A DNA stretch of 64,000 nt from Apostichopus japonicus (taxonomy: Eukaryota; Echinodermata; Holothuroidea; Aspidochirotida; Stichopodidae). Below are positions 12,720 through 24,510 of this stretch, piece after piece. The translations under genes were made by a program, and so were the position numbers. Positions within the stretch are counted from its first letter, which is position 1; each line of letters starts with the position of its first letter. The notes beneath the pieces were generated by a model. That model was not told the DNA's origin. It was given only the letters and a program-made list of their open reading frames with translations, and did not search any database. The DNA lies in contig NC_092567.1 in NCBI RefSeq assembly GCF_037975245.1, forward strand, positions 1,959,714-2,023,713. Reading direction: 5' to 3'.

Positions 12720-12845
12720 TCCCTCTTTTTCTCCTTTTTCTCTCTTTTTTCTTTTTCTTTTCCCTTCCTTCCTGTTCTCCTCTTCTTTTTTCCCCTCTTT
12801 TTTCCTTTTTCTTCTCCTTTTTCTCTCCTCCTTTTCTTACCCGGG
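12720..12845. repeat. polypyrimidine tract
   Basis: About 120 bases of TTTTTCTC/CCCTTTT pyrimidine-only sequence on the plus strand, a possible triplex-forming tract. The lysine/arginine/glutamate-rich minus-strand frames here are artefacts of this composition. Confidence 0.85.
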
Positions 12846-12938
12846 GGGCGCGCGCCCCCACAGCCCCCTGGATACGCGCCTGCTAACAATCCGGTTTTAC
12901 CACCCGCCACTATATCGGTTAGTAGCGTTCGGGGGTGT

Positions 12939-13110
12939 ATGGAACGCGAAAAGGGAAACCATATTACGCTGTCTAAACTAAAGTTGTTGCTGCTGTTTTA
13001 TCATGTTGTTGCTCAAACTTACGTTGTTGTCTAAACTTACGTTGTTGTCTAAACTTACGTTGTTGTCTAAACTTACGTTGTTGTCTAAACCTACGTTGCC
13101 GTCTGAAGTT
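12939..13110 (+). mobile_element. TIR element R5, copy 1 (truncated)
   Basis: Begins ATGGAACGCGAAAAGGGAAA and runs into tandem copies of a ~21-bp unit containing GTTGTCTAAACTTACG (about five from 13000 to 13090). It matches the reverse complement of the right part of copy 3 (13712-13859) very closely. I do not see a right terminal repeat before 13480, so this copy is incomplete. Confidence 0.75.
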
Positions 13111-13485
13111 GGTTCCGTTGTCTACTTACGTTATTGCCCAATCACGTGATATAAAAATATGGGCTATTCGCGCGAAATTCAACTTGCGCTGTATATACAT
13201 ACACGTCGTTAATTTGCTGACCAATTACGAAATAGTCAGTAAGATTGACATGTATCCCAACCCAATTACAAACCGGAAAACGCTCTCCACCATGCTACAT
13301 ACATGAGCTGACCCCGCCCACTTTGCTCCTCTAGAAACTTCCCGTATATGCGAAGAACAAAGGCGGCCTTGTCCACGGGACTGTTTTCCTAAACCCAGGC
13401 AGCAAGAACCAACCCCCTGCGTACAGTAATCATATGAAGCTCATGTGGTAAAGCAATTGTTGAACAGCGCCGATGGCAACAACGT

Positions 13486-13677
13486 AAGCGCGAAAAGGGC
13501 AAACTGATTTCGTTGTCTAATCTTGTTGTTGCCTAAACTAAAGTTGTTGCTGCTGTTTCATCATGCTGTTGCTCAAACTCACGTTGATGTCTAAAATTCC
13601 GTTGTCTAAACTTACGTCGTTGTCTAAACTTACGTTAAACTTAGCAACGACATAAGTTTGCCCTTTTCGCGTTCCAT
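13486..13677 (+). mobile_element. TIR element R5, copy 2
   Basis: The ends are inverted: CGCGAAAAGGGCAAACT on the left and its complement AGTTTGCCCTTTTCGCG on the right, followed by TTCCAT. The interior has diverged GTTGTCTAAACTTACG units. About 190 bp, non-coding, MITE-like. Confidence 0.75.
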
Positions 13678-13711
13678 AGACAAATGCATTAAAATCCCCA
13701 CTCCCACCCCT

Positions 13712-13859
13712 ATGGAACGCGAAAAGTTTAGACAACAACGTAAGTTTAGACAACAACGTAAGTTTAGACAACAACGTAAGTTTGAGCAACAACATGATAA
13801 AACAGCAGCAACAACTTTAGTTTAGACAACGAAATATGGTTTCCCTTTTCGCGTTCCAT
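13712..13859 (+). mobile_element. TIR element R5, copy 3 (complete, 148 bp)
   Basis: Terminal inverted repeats ATGGAACGCGAAAAG and CTTTTCGCGTTCCAT bound the copy. The interior is tandem GTAAGTTTAGACAACAAC units, then a unique part. Small size, TIRs and no coding capacity are typical of a MITE or foldback element. The superfamily cannot be told from this window. Confidence 0.8.
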
Positions 13860-13922
13860 ATTTGTCCACCAGGAATGTTGAAATTAGACAAGAAGTTGGC
13901 GGATTTGATATGAGAGAATGGA

Positions 13923-14529
13923 GTATTACATTTATGTAATTAAGAGCGGAGACACGATTGAGGTGTTTGTTATGATATGTAATATTTCATGACTCGGTCT
14001 GAACATGACACAGAGGTACACAATGTATAAATTAGCACCTTTATCTTGCTTTATCTGCCTCGATTTATTTTAATTCATCTCCTGACTCGCGAACAGCAAG
14101 AATATAGTATCGTGCTGAAAATGAAGCTTGAATACGAAGATAATGCCCAGATTAGTGAAACTATCTTTCACACCCCCCCCCCCCACGTCTCCCATATCTA
14201 TTTTATACGCTCATTTCAAAGAAAGTGAAGGACTTGTATATTTGAGGCCCAAGTTAGCGCTGAGGAAGTATCGTACTTGGAATGTGTATCATTCGTTCAT
14301 TTTGCTCTGTTCTGAGTCACTTTGCACCTGCAGTGATAGAGTACACTTGAGTCAATGCAAACAGATATGCAATCATCGTGTAATGTTTACTTATAACGGC
14401 CATCAAAATCGGAATATTTATCACGCTACTCACGTTATTTATTAGCCTTCCGTCACTCGATATTTACATAACAAACAAACAGTTTACTATATCACTGATA
14501 TAGTTATCTGTCGATACTTTGATCCTGTA
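13923..14529 (+). repeat. dispersed repeat R6, copy 1 (second copy 26497-26947)
   Basis: Shared words with 26497-26947 include TTAAGAGCGGAG..ACGATTGAGG at the start and CGATATTTACATAACAAACA plus ATACTTTGATCCTGTA at the end. In both places a related ~37-bp tandem repeat follows downstream (15.24 kb and 27.03 kb), so this may be one larger composite element. Confidence 0.75.
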
Positions 14530-14588
14530 TGCATATACAGTGGCGTAGCCAGGATTTTGTGTATGGGGGGGGGGGGCAATATACAGGA

Positions 14589-14700
14589 CTATCTAAGCGG
14601 AGCGCCACCATCGGTTGGCGTGGAGCGTACAAGAAAATTTGGGGTTTTCAAAGTCCCGGATGGCAGGAAATAGCACTTCCAGGGCTTTGTTAGCCCTGTC
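14589..14700 (+). repeat. R4, copy 5
   Basis: A full start (TATCTAAGCGGAGCGCCACC), immediately after GGCGTAGCCAGGATTTT and a G-run at 14533-14576. Confidence 0.8.
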
Positions 14701-15240
14701 AATATCATCATCATTATGTGTTTTGGGGGTTTTCAGGGGCGATTTCTTTTATTCCACATGTACCCACAATTGTAAATTGCAACAAGGCTAATCCCACCAT
14801 GAAAGGGATAAGTCCAGCTAAGCCCTTCCTGAGGACACTAACCCGAGGGCTGCCAACTCTCCAACCTATAGAGCTGGGGGACTTCCGTTGCAAAACCGTC
14901 AGTTCAGCCGCGCCGTGCTGTGCCTGTCTAGTCTTTACTGTAGCGTTAGTGATATGAGTGTATCCTACGAAGTCTAATATTGTTAGCGTCTGTGTGGTAG
15001 CCTAGTGAATGAGTGTATCGAATCTGCTGGTCCAGGGCCGGGCTATGGCACGGGTCTGTGCCCAGCCTGTGGGCTGCACCTTGGCCAGCTGACTGTTGCC
15101 AGTTAAGGACCTCGCATTGGCAGAAACTTAAACATTTTCCGACATCCGTGAAGGGGGGGGGGGCATGGCCCGATGGCCTCCCCCCTAAATACGCCCATGT
15201 GCATATACGTATGCAAACACGAAAACTCTATGAAATAACA

Positions 15241-15560
15241 AGGAGGCTCTCTAATTATAATAGGTGCTCCCTCGAAGACAGCTGTCTAATTACAGTACTG
15301 AGCTCTCTATGTACCAGCTCCCTAATTATAGCAGGGAGACATCTCATTGACAGCTCCCTAATTATAGCAGGGAGCTCTTCTCAGTGACAGCTTCCTAATT
15401 ATAGCAGAGAGCTCTATATGTAAGAGCTCCCTACTTATAGCAGGAAGCTCTATATGTAAGAGCTCCCTAATTATGACTAATTAATTACAATTATGATTTA
15501 CACTCATTATATATTATGACAGATCAAGTTACTGCAAAGAACTCAGTGACAGCTCCCTTT
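15241..15560 (+). repeat. ~37-bp minisatellite R7, copy 1
   Basis: About eight diverged units of the form GACAGCTCCCTAATTATAGC followed by AGGGAGCTCT and a variable TNTGT. Each unit contains a complementary pair (GAGCTC/AGCTCC) that could form a small hairpin. A related array lies at 27026-27325. Confidence 0.85.
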
Positions 15561-15732
15561 CTCTTCATTGCGTGACAGTTTCTTGCAAGGTATGGAGCAA
15601 CACAGACACTTCATTTTATGGCCCGATAGTCAGGTACTACAGCTCTTTGCAGGAGCCATAGACAGGCATAGGCGTACGGGACCATTTCATTTTGGGGGGC
15701 AGAAACTTTTGTGCCCGAAAGTTCCCGTGACA

Positions 15733-15870
15733 CTATCTAAGCGGAGCGCCACCATCGGTTGGCGCGTATCGTACAAGAATTTTTTTTTTGTCAAGAAATG
15801 CCTCTCAGATTGCGGGAAATGGCACTTCTGGGGCCTTGCAAGTTGCATCTAAACATTCTTTATTTTATAT
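15733..15870 (+). repeat. R4, copy 6
   Basis: Longest copy: the full start, a T-run replacing the AAATTT part, GGAAATGGCACTTC, GGGGCCTTGCAAGTTGCATC and a short AT-rich end. Confidence 0.8.
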
Positions 15871-16193
15871 CTCACGTTTCAGAAATTTACACTTCCCCAA
15901 AAATTTGGTAAATTAGAAGAAGAAAAACTGGTAACATCACTTTGAAGGGGAAAAATAGGACAGTTTATTTCTCCTGTTAATAATTTTGGGCGATATTGCA
16001 AAAAGCTTGGTAGCCCTGATGAGCTGCGCTTACGGTGGTGTTACGCGGAAATATTCGGGCATCATGATGCTAAATAAAGAAAATCATTAGGCCTATATTA
16101 ATATTAATGTCACAAAACAAATAACACAAAACGCTCTCCACGGAATTGTTGGGAAAAAATTTGAAAAAAAATCGGGCAAGTTAGGCCTACTGC

Positions 16194-16305
<112 letters not shown>

Positions 16306-16921
16306 CTCTAAATGATACCTTAGGTCGACATTTACATTGACTTACACACTAAATTGTATCTAACCAGTGGCGGCGGAACCGGGGGGGCTTGGGGGGGGCT
16401 CAGCCCCACCAATAAAAAAGTTGAGGGGGCAAATGCATGATAAGCCCCCCCAATATTTACCAAGGCTCCGAAACGTGCATCTGCCCATTTTTCAATGCAT
16501 ACTTGTCGATCTGTCCGATGCACACGTATACTCTATAGGTGTAATAATTTTAGTAATTGCTGGGGGACCCTCGGCCCGTCCCCTGGCTATAGACCACATT
16601 GTCACCCCAACCGCGTCTTCACGCCCCGTGAAAAGTGGAAGCAGTGAGTGTGAGTACCGGTAAGCGTAACACAACTTCGTCTTAGGCCAATGACTTGCCT
16701 CATTTCAGCCAGTTCTCCAACATCCCCTTACTTAGGATGCCCCCCCCCCCTGACGGACTCAAATGGACTGCTGGCGCCCTTTTCAGCTTTTCACTACTTT
16801 TTACTTATTCGCGATTTTTGACTATTTTATTGCGCTCTCATATACCTATTGACATTTGTCATATTCTGTTGGTGTAATTTTCCGACACAATGGCGACGAC
16901 ACCTATTTATTCTCCGTTTAT

Positions 16922-17036
16922 CTGCAACTTAGCAAGGCCCCTGAAAGGGTCATTTCCTGCAATCTAGGGAGTATCTTTACTCAAAAATTTTCTGTACGCT
17001 CCGCGCCAACCTGTGGTGGCGCTCCGCTTAGATAGT
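16922..17036 (-). repeat. R4, copy 7
   Basis: A minus-strand copy. The plus strand ends CTCCGCTTAGATAGT, preceded by TACGCTCCGCGCCAACC and by the complement of the GGGCCTTGC end. Confidence 0.8.
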
Positions 17037-17289
17037 GTCGAAAGCGCCCCTACAGACCATTCTTGCCCTCCCTGACCAATACTCTAGCTCCGCCACTGCC
17101 CTTACTACACTCAAAAACATCTTTGCGAGTACACTACGAGTAATAGCTACTCTCTTAAAAAAACCATCGAATATACAAATTACAATGTTTTTACAGACTT
17201 TTACGTGCAATCTGAGAAATTGCAGGCTTGAGACCCATATTTTAGGGCTAGGTATTCGCAGCATTAAACACTCGGAAAGTGCCGTTTCC

Positions 17290-17365
17290 GGCCATCTGGG
17301 GGTTTGAAAAAACCCAAAATTTTCTCGTACGCTCCGCGCCGATGGTGGCGCTCCGCTTAGATAGT
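17290..17365 (-). repeat. R4, copy 8
   Basis: A minus-strand copy ending GGCGCTCCGCTTAGATAGT, in the same orientation as copy 7 and about 330 bp from it. The two bracket non-coding DNA with no reading frame of note. Confidence 0.8.
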
Positions 17366-17614
17366 CTCCACACATTAGCCCCCCCAATAATTTTTCCGTT
17401 CCGCCGCGCCTGTATCTAACCCTAACCCTGAACCGACCCTAACCAAACCTTGTAAATGAACGTTTTAGAGGACGGAGAACATTATAAAGCTATTTGCGAC
17501 AATAAAAAAGTGTCTTAAAATGGTAGCAAAAACATTAGGTGTACACTGAAATGTCGACCTAAGGTACACTGTCGACCTAAGGTCGCTTTTTTTACCATAC
17601 ACTGTCGACCTAAG

Positions 17615-17619
17615 GTATC

Positions 17620-17699
<80 letters not shown>

Positions 17700-17700
17700 C
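17615..17700. repeat. poly-A / (AT)n / poly-T tract
   Basis: Runs of A, then AT repeats, then more than 30 T. The ACTGTCGACCTAAGGT phrase is repeated just upstream (17551-17617). It is a natural slippage point, so the assembled length may be unreliable. Confidence 0.9.
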
Positions 17701-18382
17701 TCCTCTTAGGCTGCCCGAATTTTCAGGACTTTTGCCCGAATTTCTTGTCCTCTGGAAATTTGGGGGGCAGTCTGCCCCCCTGCCTCCGCCTCGTACGCCT
17801 ATGTAGACAGATGCGTGCGCAGGATTTCAAAAGTGGAGGACACATTCAAACTTGTCCATGGATGGATTTAGTTAGGAACCTGAACCTTTGCAGAAGGACT
17901 AGAGGGGAACCAAAGATTTCATAAATGAAAGGGGGGTTACCTGTTGTCATTCAAGCAGACTATCACGTAGCGGGTCTTCCCCCCCCTCCTACCCCCCATA
18001 AAAGTTCAGACGTCAATTGGTGCTTTTTGAGGCGTATTTAGAATATAAATGCCATCCATATAAGTAGTTCTAAGCGCAAGGCTTTGCTAATAAATATTTC
18101 TTAAGGTTGAAAAAGAGTGAGGGAATACCCCGTAGTAGTGGTCTAATTATTCACCGGCTGAACGCCATAACAATTCCGTGAAGGACGATGGGCTGTCGAT
18201 CACCCTTCCCCCTCCCCCTACCCCTTTGGCTTGCCATTGTTTGTAGAGTATATACCATACACAATTAGGGTTATCGTTAACTGTCGTTACTTAATACATT
18301 ATAATAATAATGAACCGTACTTATATTGTTGACAATTGTTTACGACAGGTTTCCTTAGTTAGTACATTGCTTGCCTATACAA

Positions 18383-18540
18383 GCTATATTATGTGGTCTG
18401 ACCGAATGACGTCATATTTGCCTACTGTGTATGCTGACTGGAAATTGAAGAAAACAATCGTCCCAACCTTAAACTTAAATGACTTCTCACATCACTTTAC
18501 AATAGCAAGCCTAAAAAGAGTCTATAGGTAGGGATTGCTA
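18383..18540 (+). repeat. dispersed repeat R2, copy 2
   Basis: Partner of 4651-4882; see that entry for shared words. It is shorter because it lacks the extra AATGGGTCAAA copies. Confidence 0.75.
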
Positions 18541-18711
18541 GGGTGTAATGGACCTTCCTAATTCAGAAGCAATCATTCGATTTCTAAAGAAATCTTAATG
18601 ATTGTCTTGGTGTTGTCTTACAAATATGTACTGCTATGGTTAAATATTTATGTTCTCCTGATTAACAACAAAGTTTACATGACTCTGCAGATCAAGTTTC
18701 CTTTTTTAAAG

Positions 18712-19012
18712 GCTTCCTCAAGCGGCTGAGTGACCAATATATTAGTGAACTGTGATGGTGTATAGGGCATACAGAACATTAACGTGAAAGGTAATTTAAA
18801 CCATAATTCACTGAAAATTGCGTATTAATACTCTCCCATGTTCATGTATATGGTTGATGATAATTCATGATGGGCTGAGTATATTGTTTACTGTTTAAAA
18901 CTTGAAATCCTCCCTTTCTTTGTTTATCATTCCCAATCATTTTTTCGTTGTTCATTTATACTTGTATAATTATACTTTATGTAGCCTATAATATAATAAA
19001 TTGTTAGACTCT
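18712..19012 (+). repeat. dispersed repeat R3, copy 2
   Basis: Partner of 8222-8625. It ends at AATTGTTAGA about 60 bp before repeat R8 starts. Confidence 0.8.
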
Positions 19013-19075
19013 AGCTGAACTTAAACGTGTGAGATATTGTTGTTTTGTTAGTACATTTCATTTATACTTACACTA

Positions 19076-19580
19076 TTTAACTAAGTAAGGATGTTGTACT
19101 ACTACTCCGTATGTAAAGTACCGGTTAGAATTGAAATATAAACCACGTTACATATGAGTTAGGTATCTTGGTACATTTTATCACCAAACAGTGCTTTGCT
19201 CCTCGGCCTTTTGGCTAAGATCATGAGTAGTATGTGTTCCCTTTCGAAGGGAATGTTGATACACACCCGACGATGATCACACAGTCACAGTCGATCTATG
19301 GGGAATGGGGTTGAGAGCGGATCAGTCGTTCGGTAGTTTGGTTTTCGTGCCCATGGTTCTTTCTGGGCGACTTTTTCTTAAAAAGTTACAGTGTTTTGCT
19401 CCCGAATGTCTCAAAAAAGAGGGAAGTGTGTGTTATTCAAAAGTTAACTAAGAGACACCCCCCCCCCTCCCTTCGGTCTGGAACGACTTGTCTGTTTGTT
19501 TGATGTTGTTATAGTATTTACATACAATATGCTATAATTGTACACAATTTCCATAGTACAAAGTAAACTTAGATTTCACT
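19076..19580 (+). repeat. dispersed repeat R8, copy 1, interrupted by a U2-headed insertion
   Basis: R8 begins ACTATTTAACTAAGTAAGGA and ends near TTCCATAGTACAAAGTAA. The copy at 44164-44470 is collinear before and after, but lacks the 200 bp at 19201-19400. Thus 44.16-44.47 kb serves as a related empty site for the insertion here. Confidence 0.85.
19188..19400 (+). mobile_element. retroposed U2 snRNA-headed short element, copy 1, with target duplications
   Basis: The element is 19201-19387 (187 bp). It is flanked by 13-bp direct repeats ACAGTGCTTTGCT (19188-19200) and ACAGTGTTTTGCT (19388-19400), one mismatch. The first ~33 bases, CTCGGCCTTTTGGCTAAGAT then CATGAGTAGTAT, match the 5' end of U2 snRNA, including stem I and the GUAGUA branch-pairing word. 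The rest does not resemble U2: a hairpin TTCCCTTT/AAGGGAA at 19238-19254, a region ending GGTAGTTTGGTTTTCG, and a 3' stem GCCCA...TGGGC before a T/A-rich tail. The 44.2 kb relative of the flanks lacks it. Best read as a LINE-mobilised SINE-like element with a U2-derived head. Confidence 0.75.
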
Positions 19581-19684
19581 CGATATACGATGAAAAACGT
19601 GACCCACTGCATGGAGACATGTCACGTGCTCTTTAACATCACAGCACATAACAACACAATTAAAGGTGATACTCGTAGTACCAA

Positions 19685-19915
19685 ATGACTGACTACCTGG
19701 TGTGTCAAAAGGAGGTGCGTGAGTCGGAAGGGGAGGCTGGAGGGAAGAAAAGGGTGGGGTGCATCATCACATCTTCCTTAGTTCACTTGTTAGATCAAGA
19801 AATTCAGTTTGTGACATTCTCCAGTGTCGATGACATCAGCTCCACTCATCTGCGATTGTACTTTAAGGCATTACTGGTCATTCGGCTGGATCCTTTGTTA
19901 GCCAAACAATGCGAG
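19685..19915 (+). CDS. possible first exon of an unknown gene
   Basis: ATG at 19685 opens 77 codons ending exactly at a good donor, GAG|GTAATC (19916). The peptide begins MTDYLVCQKE and contains a hydrophobic/acidic stretch FVTFSSVDDISSTHLRLYFK. I could not identify a family or a next exon with phase 0 acceptor. It could be a chance frame, but length, composition and donor placement make it better than its neighbours. Confidence 0.3.
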
Positions 19916-20580
19916 GTAATCAAATGATCGATTTTTACTTAAATTCATATTCTCAGTCTACGTTTGGTGTCGAAATTTCTAGATAAATGTCAAAACTTCC
20001 CGAGAAACGTTACAATTTCGATAAAGCGTCGAAAGTTTGCGATAGACTATAAGTCTATATTGTTAATTAAAAATCAAACATCAGAAATAACACCACAACA
20101 TTTCAACATGTAACGTGATTTTCATTTCGGGAATAATAGTTTAAAGTCGAGGTAAGCAGAGTAAATTCGACAAAGCATCTGTTAACATAACTTGATGTGA
20201 TCTATGTTCCTTCTGAGCCACCGTAATATACCCTCAAATATTATATTGCGTACTTAGTAATAACAGTCGGAGCGGATATTGCACCTGGTACAGCTAAAAC
20301 CAACAAAAAACAGGAAAAAAGGAAACCTAGACAAGAATGGTTCATACTATAATGTATACCTCTATCATTACAGTTTAGACCTTTCAGAGGGGGGGGGGGA
20401 AGAAAACTATTTGAGGGCCTACTCCCCTCCTGTAGCTACAGTACCCTTCTACTCCTCCCCTGCCCTCCATTATGATCCAAGATTATTCTCTGTACAGAAT
20501 AAGTCAATCTTATGATGTTGTATTAACGTCATATTTGCGTATTGAGAGAGAGAATAAAGGTATACCTGTTTTACACTGAA

Positions 20581-20728
20581 CTTCAGTTGCTGCCCAGTGT
20601 ATATGACTGGGGTGTTAAAAAATTATTTGAGGGCCCAGCCCCCCTCCCCTAGCTACCCCTCTACACCTCCCTTGCCTTCATTATGGTACAAGATTAGTTC
20701 AGTTGCTGCCCAGTGTATATGACTACTC
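20581..20728 (+). repeat. short local duplication
   Basis: TTCAGTTGCTGCCCAGTGTA followed by TATGACT occurs at about 20582 and 20698. The pieces before each, with ATTTGAGGGCC and a C-rich CCCCTCC..TAGCTAC phrase, are also alike (20408-20460 and 20624-20690), so a unit of about 200 bp has been partly duplicated. Confidence 0.7.
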
Positions 20729-22755
20729 TTGTAGAAAAGAGTTGACTCCATAGCATTGTAACAAGAGCTCACTGAAACACGTTTTTTCAGGACCCGCAAC
20801 ACTTGACTTGAGCGAAACACTTGTAACTTGACTTGACAAACATTGGCTTGGTGAAGACACTGTGATAAACTCGGCTCAAAGTTCAGCTTACAGTAACATT
20901 TAAATCAATAATGTGTCATCTATTGTCATTTGATGATAAACTATTAAAGGAATAGATGATTTTTAGTCGTATAAACCAGTGATTTACATTAAAAAAAAAC
21001 GAAACGTGTTTCACAAGTTACATATCAGAACATGAGAAAAGGGGACTTTTCAAATAACAGGGCTTCCCGTTCTTTAAATGTTGTTTGTTTTTGCTTCTTA
21101 ATATGAATAAACTTATGTTCGTATCTATCTTTCGTTATCATAACTTACTATATTAATATGAACATATATTTTAACATCCAACCGACCTCTCGTAATCAGG
21201 AACTTGCTTGCCTATTGTTATCGCTATTTACTTAGCCTGCACCACAAACTAAATTTGTAACGTACTCTGCTACCGTTGTATGACAGTCACTGTTTACACA
21301 ACAAACAACAAATATAAAGATCTTAAGAAATTTTGCCCATGGCATCGTATAATTGTTTCATAGTTAGTTGATATTATCCTTATTACGATATATGACTATA
21401 CTGTATATCTTTATAGATTGAAGATAAGATGATTCAATTCCATTGCGTATTAAATCAGTGTTTCCCTAACTTTATCCCCCCCCCCCCCCCCCCCCCACAA
21501 ACCTCCTGTGGATTTCAGAGTTGTCCACGAACCTCCAACTTTTTGAGACACGATCTGATTCATTATTATACTATGATACGCATCATAGTGCTTCGTAAAA
21601 GAACAAGTTAAAGTTCAGCTCTCTATCTTCAAGACGTACTGTCATGCGTACACCAACTTCACCAAAGTCATGCGGCCTGTTTCTGTTTCATAATTCAGTT
21701 ATTCATCACACTACTATTGCAATATATGCGTATAGTACGAGAAAAGAGTTTGTCGGTAGGTACGATTTTTGTACATTTACTAAATTATATGATATATCAG
21801 ATTTTAGTTCAACAAAAAGTAATCTAGTTTTGACTTTCAGAGATATCTCACGAACCCCCTGGGATGGACTCAAGCACCCCAGTTAGGGAACCCCTGTATT
21901 AAATCATCTGGTTTAAAAAAGATGGATAACGAAGCTGCTTTTTTTTCTCACTGTGAAAGGAGGAACATATTCTAGATGCGTCCCGATGATTTTTTAGGGC
22001 AGCTTTAAATGGCCATCAAGATAAACAAAAATTCCCTAATAAATTGGCCTTTTCTAAAACAGATAGGCTAACAAAATATAATTCCGGAGCTAACAGCACC
22101 GATTAGTTTCATTCTGGTCATCTAAACGGCATATGTTACAGACTTGATACACCCAAGCAGCAAAAGCCACACACAAAGATGTCGTGTAAGGAAGGTAAAT
22201 GTTACAGCCAGTCTGCATATGTGATAAAATCTACAAATAACTAGAACAACTGTTTACAAATACGTTTCATTGTAGTGCGCGGTGAAGGTGAAATTTAGTT
22301 AGTTGTAATTGATATTCAAAGGAGGGTTCTTTGTTACAGCAACCCTTTTGAAGTTATTTCGGTCACGGATAAGCCAGTTTGGCGCTTGGTCCTTTAACGT
22401 ACAGTAGACCAATGGTAGGCTATATTTATGAACAGAATTCTAGCTAGTATGCGCCTGCAATAAAAGCGAAGAAGTTATGACTAAAACCATCACAGATTAA
22501 TCGGACAACCAAGCTCATTAACGGTTGTCATTAACAACATATATGCATGTTCCGGACGTCACAAAGAATACCCAGTCCTGGACACTGATTGGTCAACTTG
22601 AACACAATGTTAACGTTACTGTATCCTCGTCATAGAAATTGAACTGAGGAAGAATGCTGACACAGTTTATCGCCGCTTGTTTAAGCAGTGAAGCCTTGAA
22701 AAAAGTGAGGGCGCTTTGAAGTGTTCGGAAAGAAGCCAGATAATTTGTAAGTCTT
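20729..22755. other. no recognisable gene
   Basis: AT-rich, mostly unique DNA with one long C-run (21477-21496) that may be poorly assembled. No gene or repeat family could be supported. Confidence 0.4.
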
Positions 22756-23115
22756 TCACATATGCATTGTGCATTCGACTTTGTAACTGAATTTTATTTT
22801 ACCCATTTTTGGAAAGAGTAGGTGTATTTTGAACAACAGAGACATGTTATGGCGACCAGAATAGTATGTATTATACTCCTGATTTAAGAACCAACTTTGA
22901 CACCTTTTTTTGATCTCCTCTAATGACTCGAGTAAGTAGAGTGTCTGTGCAACTTTTAATGTCTGAACAGTGTCAATTTCGGTATCTGAGAGACATATGG
23001 CAAACATTTTTCTTGCTTGTATTATTTTAGTGATCCACTCAAATAGTGTCATAGTTGTCCTGAAAAATGCCGTGAACAAGCATTCCTCCGTCCTCCCCAC
23101 TCCCTTTCCACACAC
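22756..23115 (-). pseudogene. possible BTB-like fragment (weak)
   Basis: A 119-codon minus-strand frame contains DTVQTLKVAQTLYLLESLEE followed by IKKRCQSWF. This resembles the end of a BTB domain (an 'NV-x-LL-x-AA-x-LQ-x-C-x-x-FL' pattern), but no start, full fold or splice partners can be seen. It may be an old gene fragment or a chance resemblance. Confidence 0.2.
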
Positions 23116-23930
23116 AGTACGCTATTCTGGCATGTGGATAGAGATCCAGTCTTAATGTTAATGAGGTGTAAACATTTTTGTCATTAGGCTCTAGTCATAT
23201 CGCATCCGAAAGGACAGCCGCGGCCGGTCTAGGGCCTAGGCTAATTATATCCAGGGTCCAGTGAATAACAACATCAGCTGAGAAGACGATACTAGTAAAG
23301 TAATTATATTCCTATGTAATTGCTTCTACTATCGCTTCCTAAGAATTACCCATGAAACTATGAAATACCACATATTTGTCACCCAAATGCGGCACAACGA
23401 TATCACCATTTTGAATGAATTATGTCAACTTTATCACTTTAGTTATGTCAAAGACGTAGTTTTGGTATTACGTGCCGGTACTGTCTTCCCGTGCAAGCAA
23501 AACGCCACCAGTTGGGTGGGTGGCTTCAGTATATGTCGCATGACGTCATTCTCACTACTTCAATTTCTATATGATCCTTGCCTAGTTAGCGAAATTGTAC
23601 GAAATATACGGTGATTTACACCGAAGGCCTAATGTCAGATTAATCTAACAAATACAATGTAGAATTAGTCTACCATTGAACAAATGAAACACCTTCCAGT
23701 GTATTAAAATATCCTTAGTCGATTTCCTGACCCTGGTTCATCATCATCCAAAACAAGTAATATACGCCATATAGGCCTACGTACAGAGCAGCCAGCTGTA
23801 GAAACTAACTACAGGTATGACTGTGTAATATATACTACCAAGCCACTACGGGCTACCACTCTGCCTATAGATAATCACTCTGTAGTGATTACAATGGTAA
23901 AATGGACCTTCTGTCAGCTACAGTATTTCT

Positions 23931-23948
23931 GGGCAGGTTCAAGCTTTT
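23931..23948 (+). repeat. T2 left terminal inverted repeat
   Basis: GGGCAGGTTCAAGCTTTT, preceded by target duplication TTCT at 23927-23930. Confidence 0.85.
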
Positions 23949-24109
23949 GTATCCCTAGAAGCCAAATGTCAAATTTTACTGGAGCACCCTAAATTTGGTG
24001 TCATGTCAAAGCTGAATTTTTGAAGTTTCAGATTTTCATATTTTTTTTGAAATTTTTTGCCTATTCAAACAATTACAGCCTGCTAATTTGCATAAATTCA
24101 AATTGCAGT

Positions 24110-24426
24110 GTGACGTACGGGACATTTGGAATCCTATTTCCCTGCCAGCAATATGAAGTAATTGAATATGAGTTATGTGGGACATGATGCACCATTCCTT
24201 CCAATAATTTTGACATATTATGTTCATCAATTAAATATGCTAATTAGCTAGTGTCCAAATATCGATATCCTGTACGTCACAATTTTCACCCGTTTTTTTC
24301 AAATTTTTATATGGAGGAACAATTTTTTTTGGGTGATATTCTCTAAAGTTAAGTGAAATAATATTCACTGCAAATCTAATTATCAAAATTAAAAATGTGA
24401 CGTACGGGACAAAATGTGTACGGGAC
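24110..24426. promoter_or_regulatory. T2 left subterminal word array (GTGACGTACGGGACA)
   Basis: Copies lie at 24110-24124 (exact), 24268-24281 (reverse orientation, CCTGTACGTCAC), 24397-24411 (exact) and 24415-24426 (shortened, TGTACGGGACAT). Repeated subterminal words in DNA transposons are commonly transposase binding sites; that role is inferred here. Confidence 0.75.
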
Positions 24427-24510
24427 ATAGTGTGGGGGAAACCCTGTATATTTATATATAGTAAACATGCATGGGCTTCAATGGGAACCAAGTAGTTGGT
24501 TAGGCAGTTG

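Noticed and set aside
12579-13034. 151-codon and overlapping frames rich in F/L/S or K/E/R
   Set aside because: They come from the polypyrimidine tract at 12720-12845.
17412-17446. Interstitial telomere repeat (CTAACCCTAACCCTGAACCG)
   Set aside because: Only two perfect CCCTAA-type units; too short to mean more than chance.
19201-19387. A functional U2 snRNA gene
   Set aside because: Only the first ~33 bases match U2; no canonical Sm site, stem III or stem IV of U2 follows, and the copy is flanked by target duplications.
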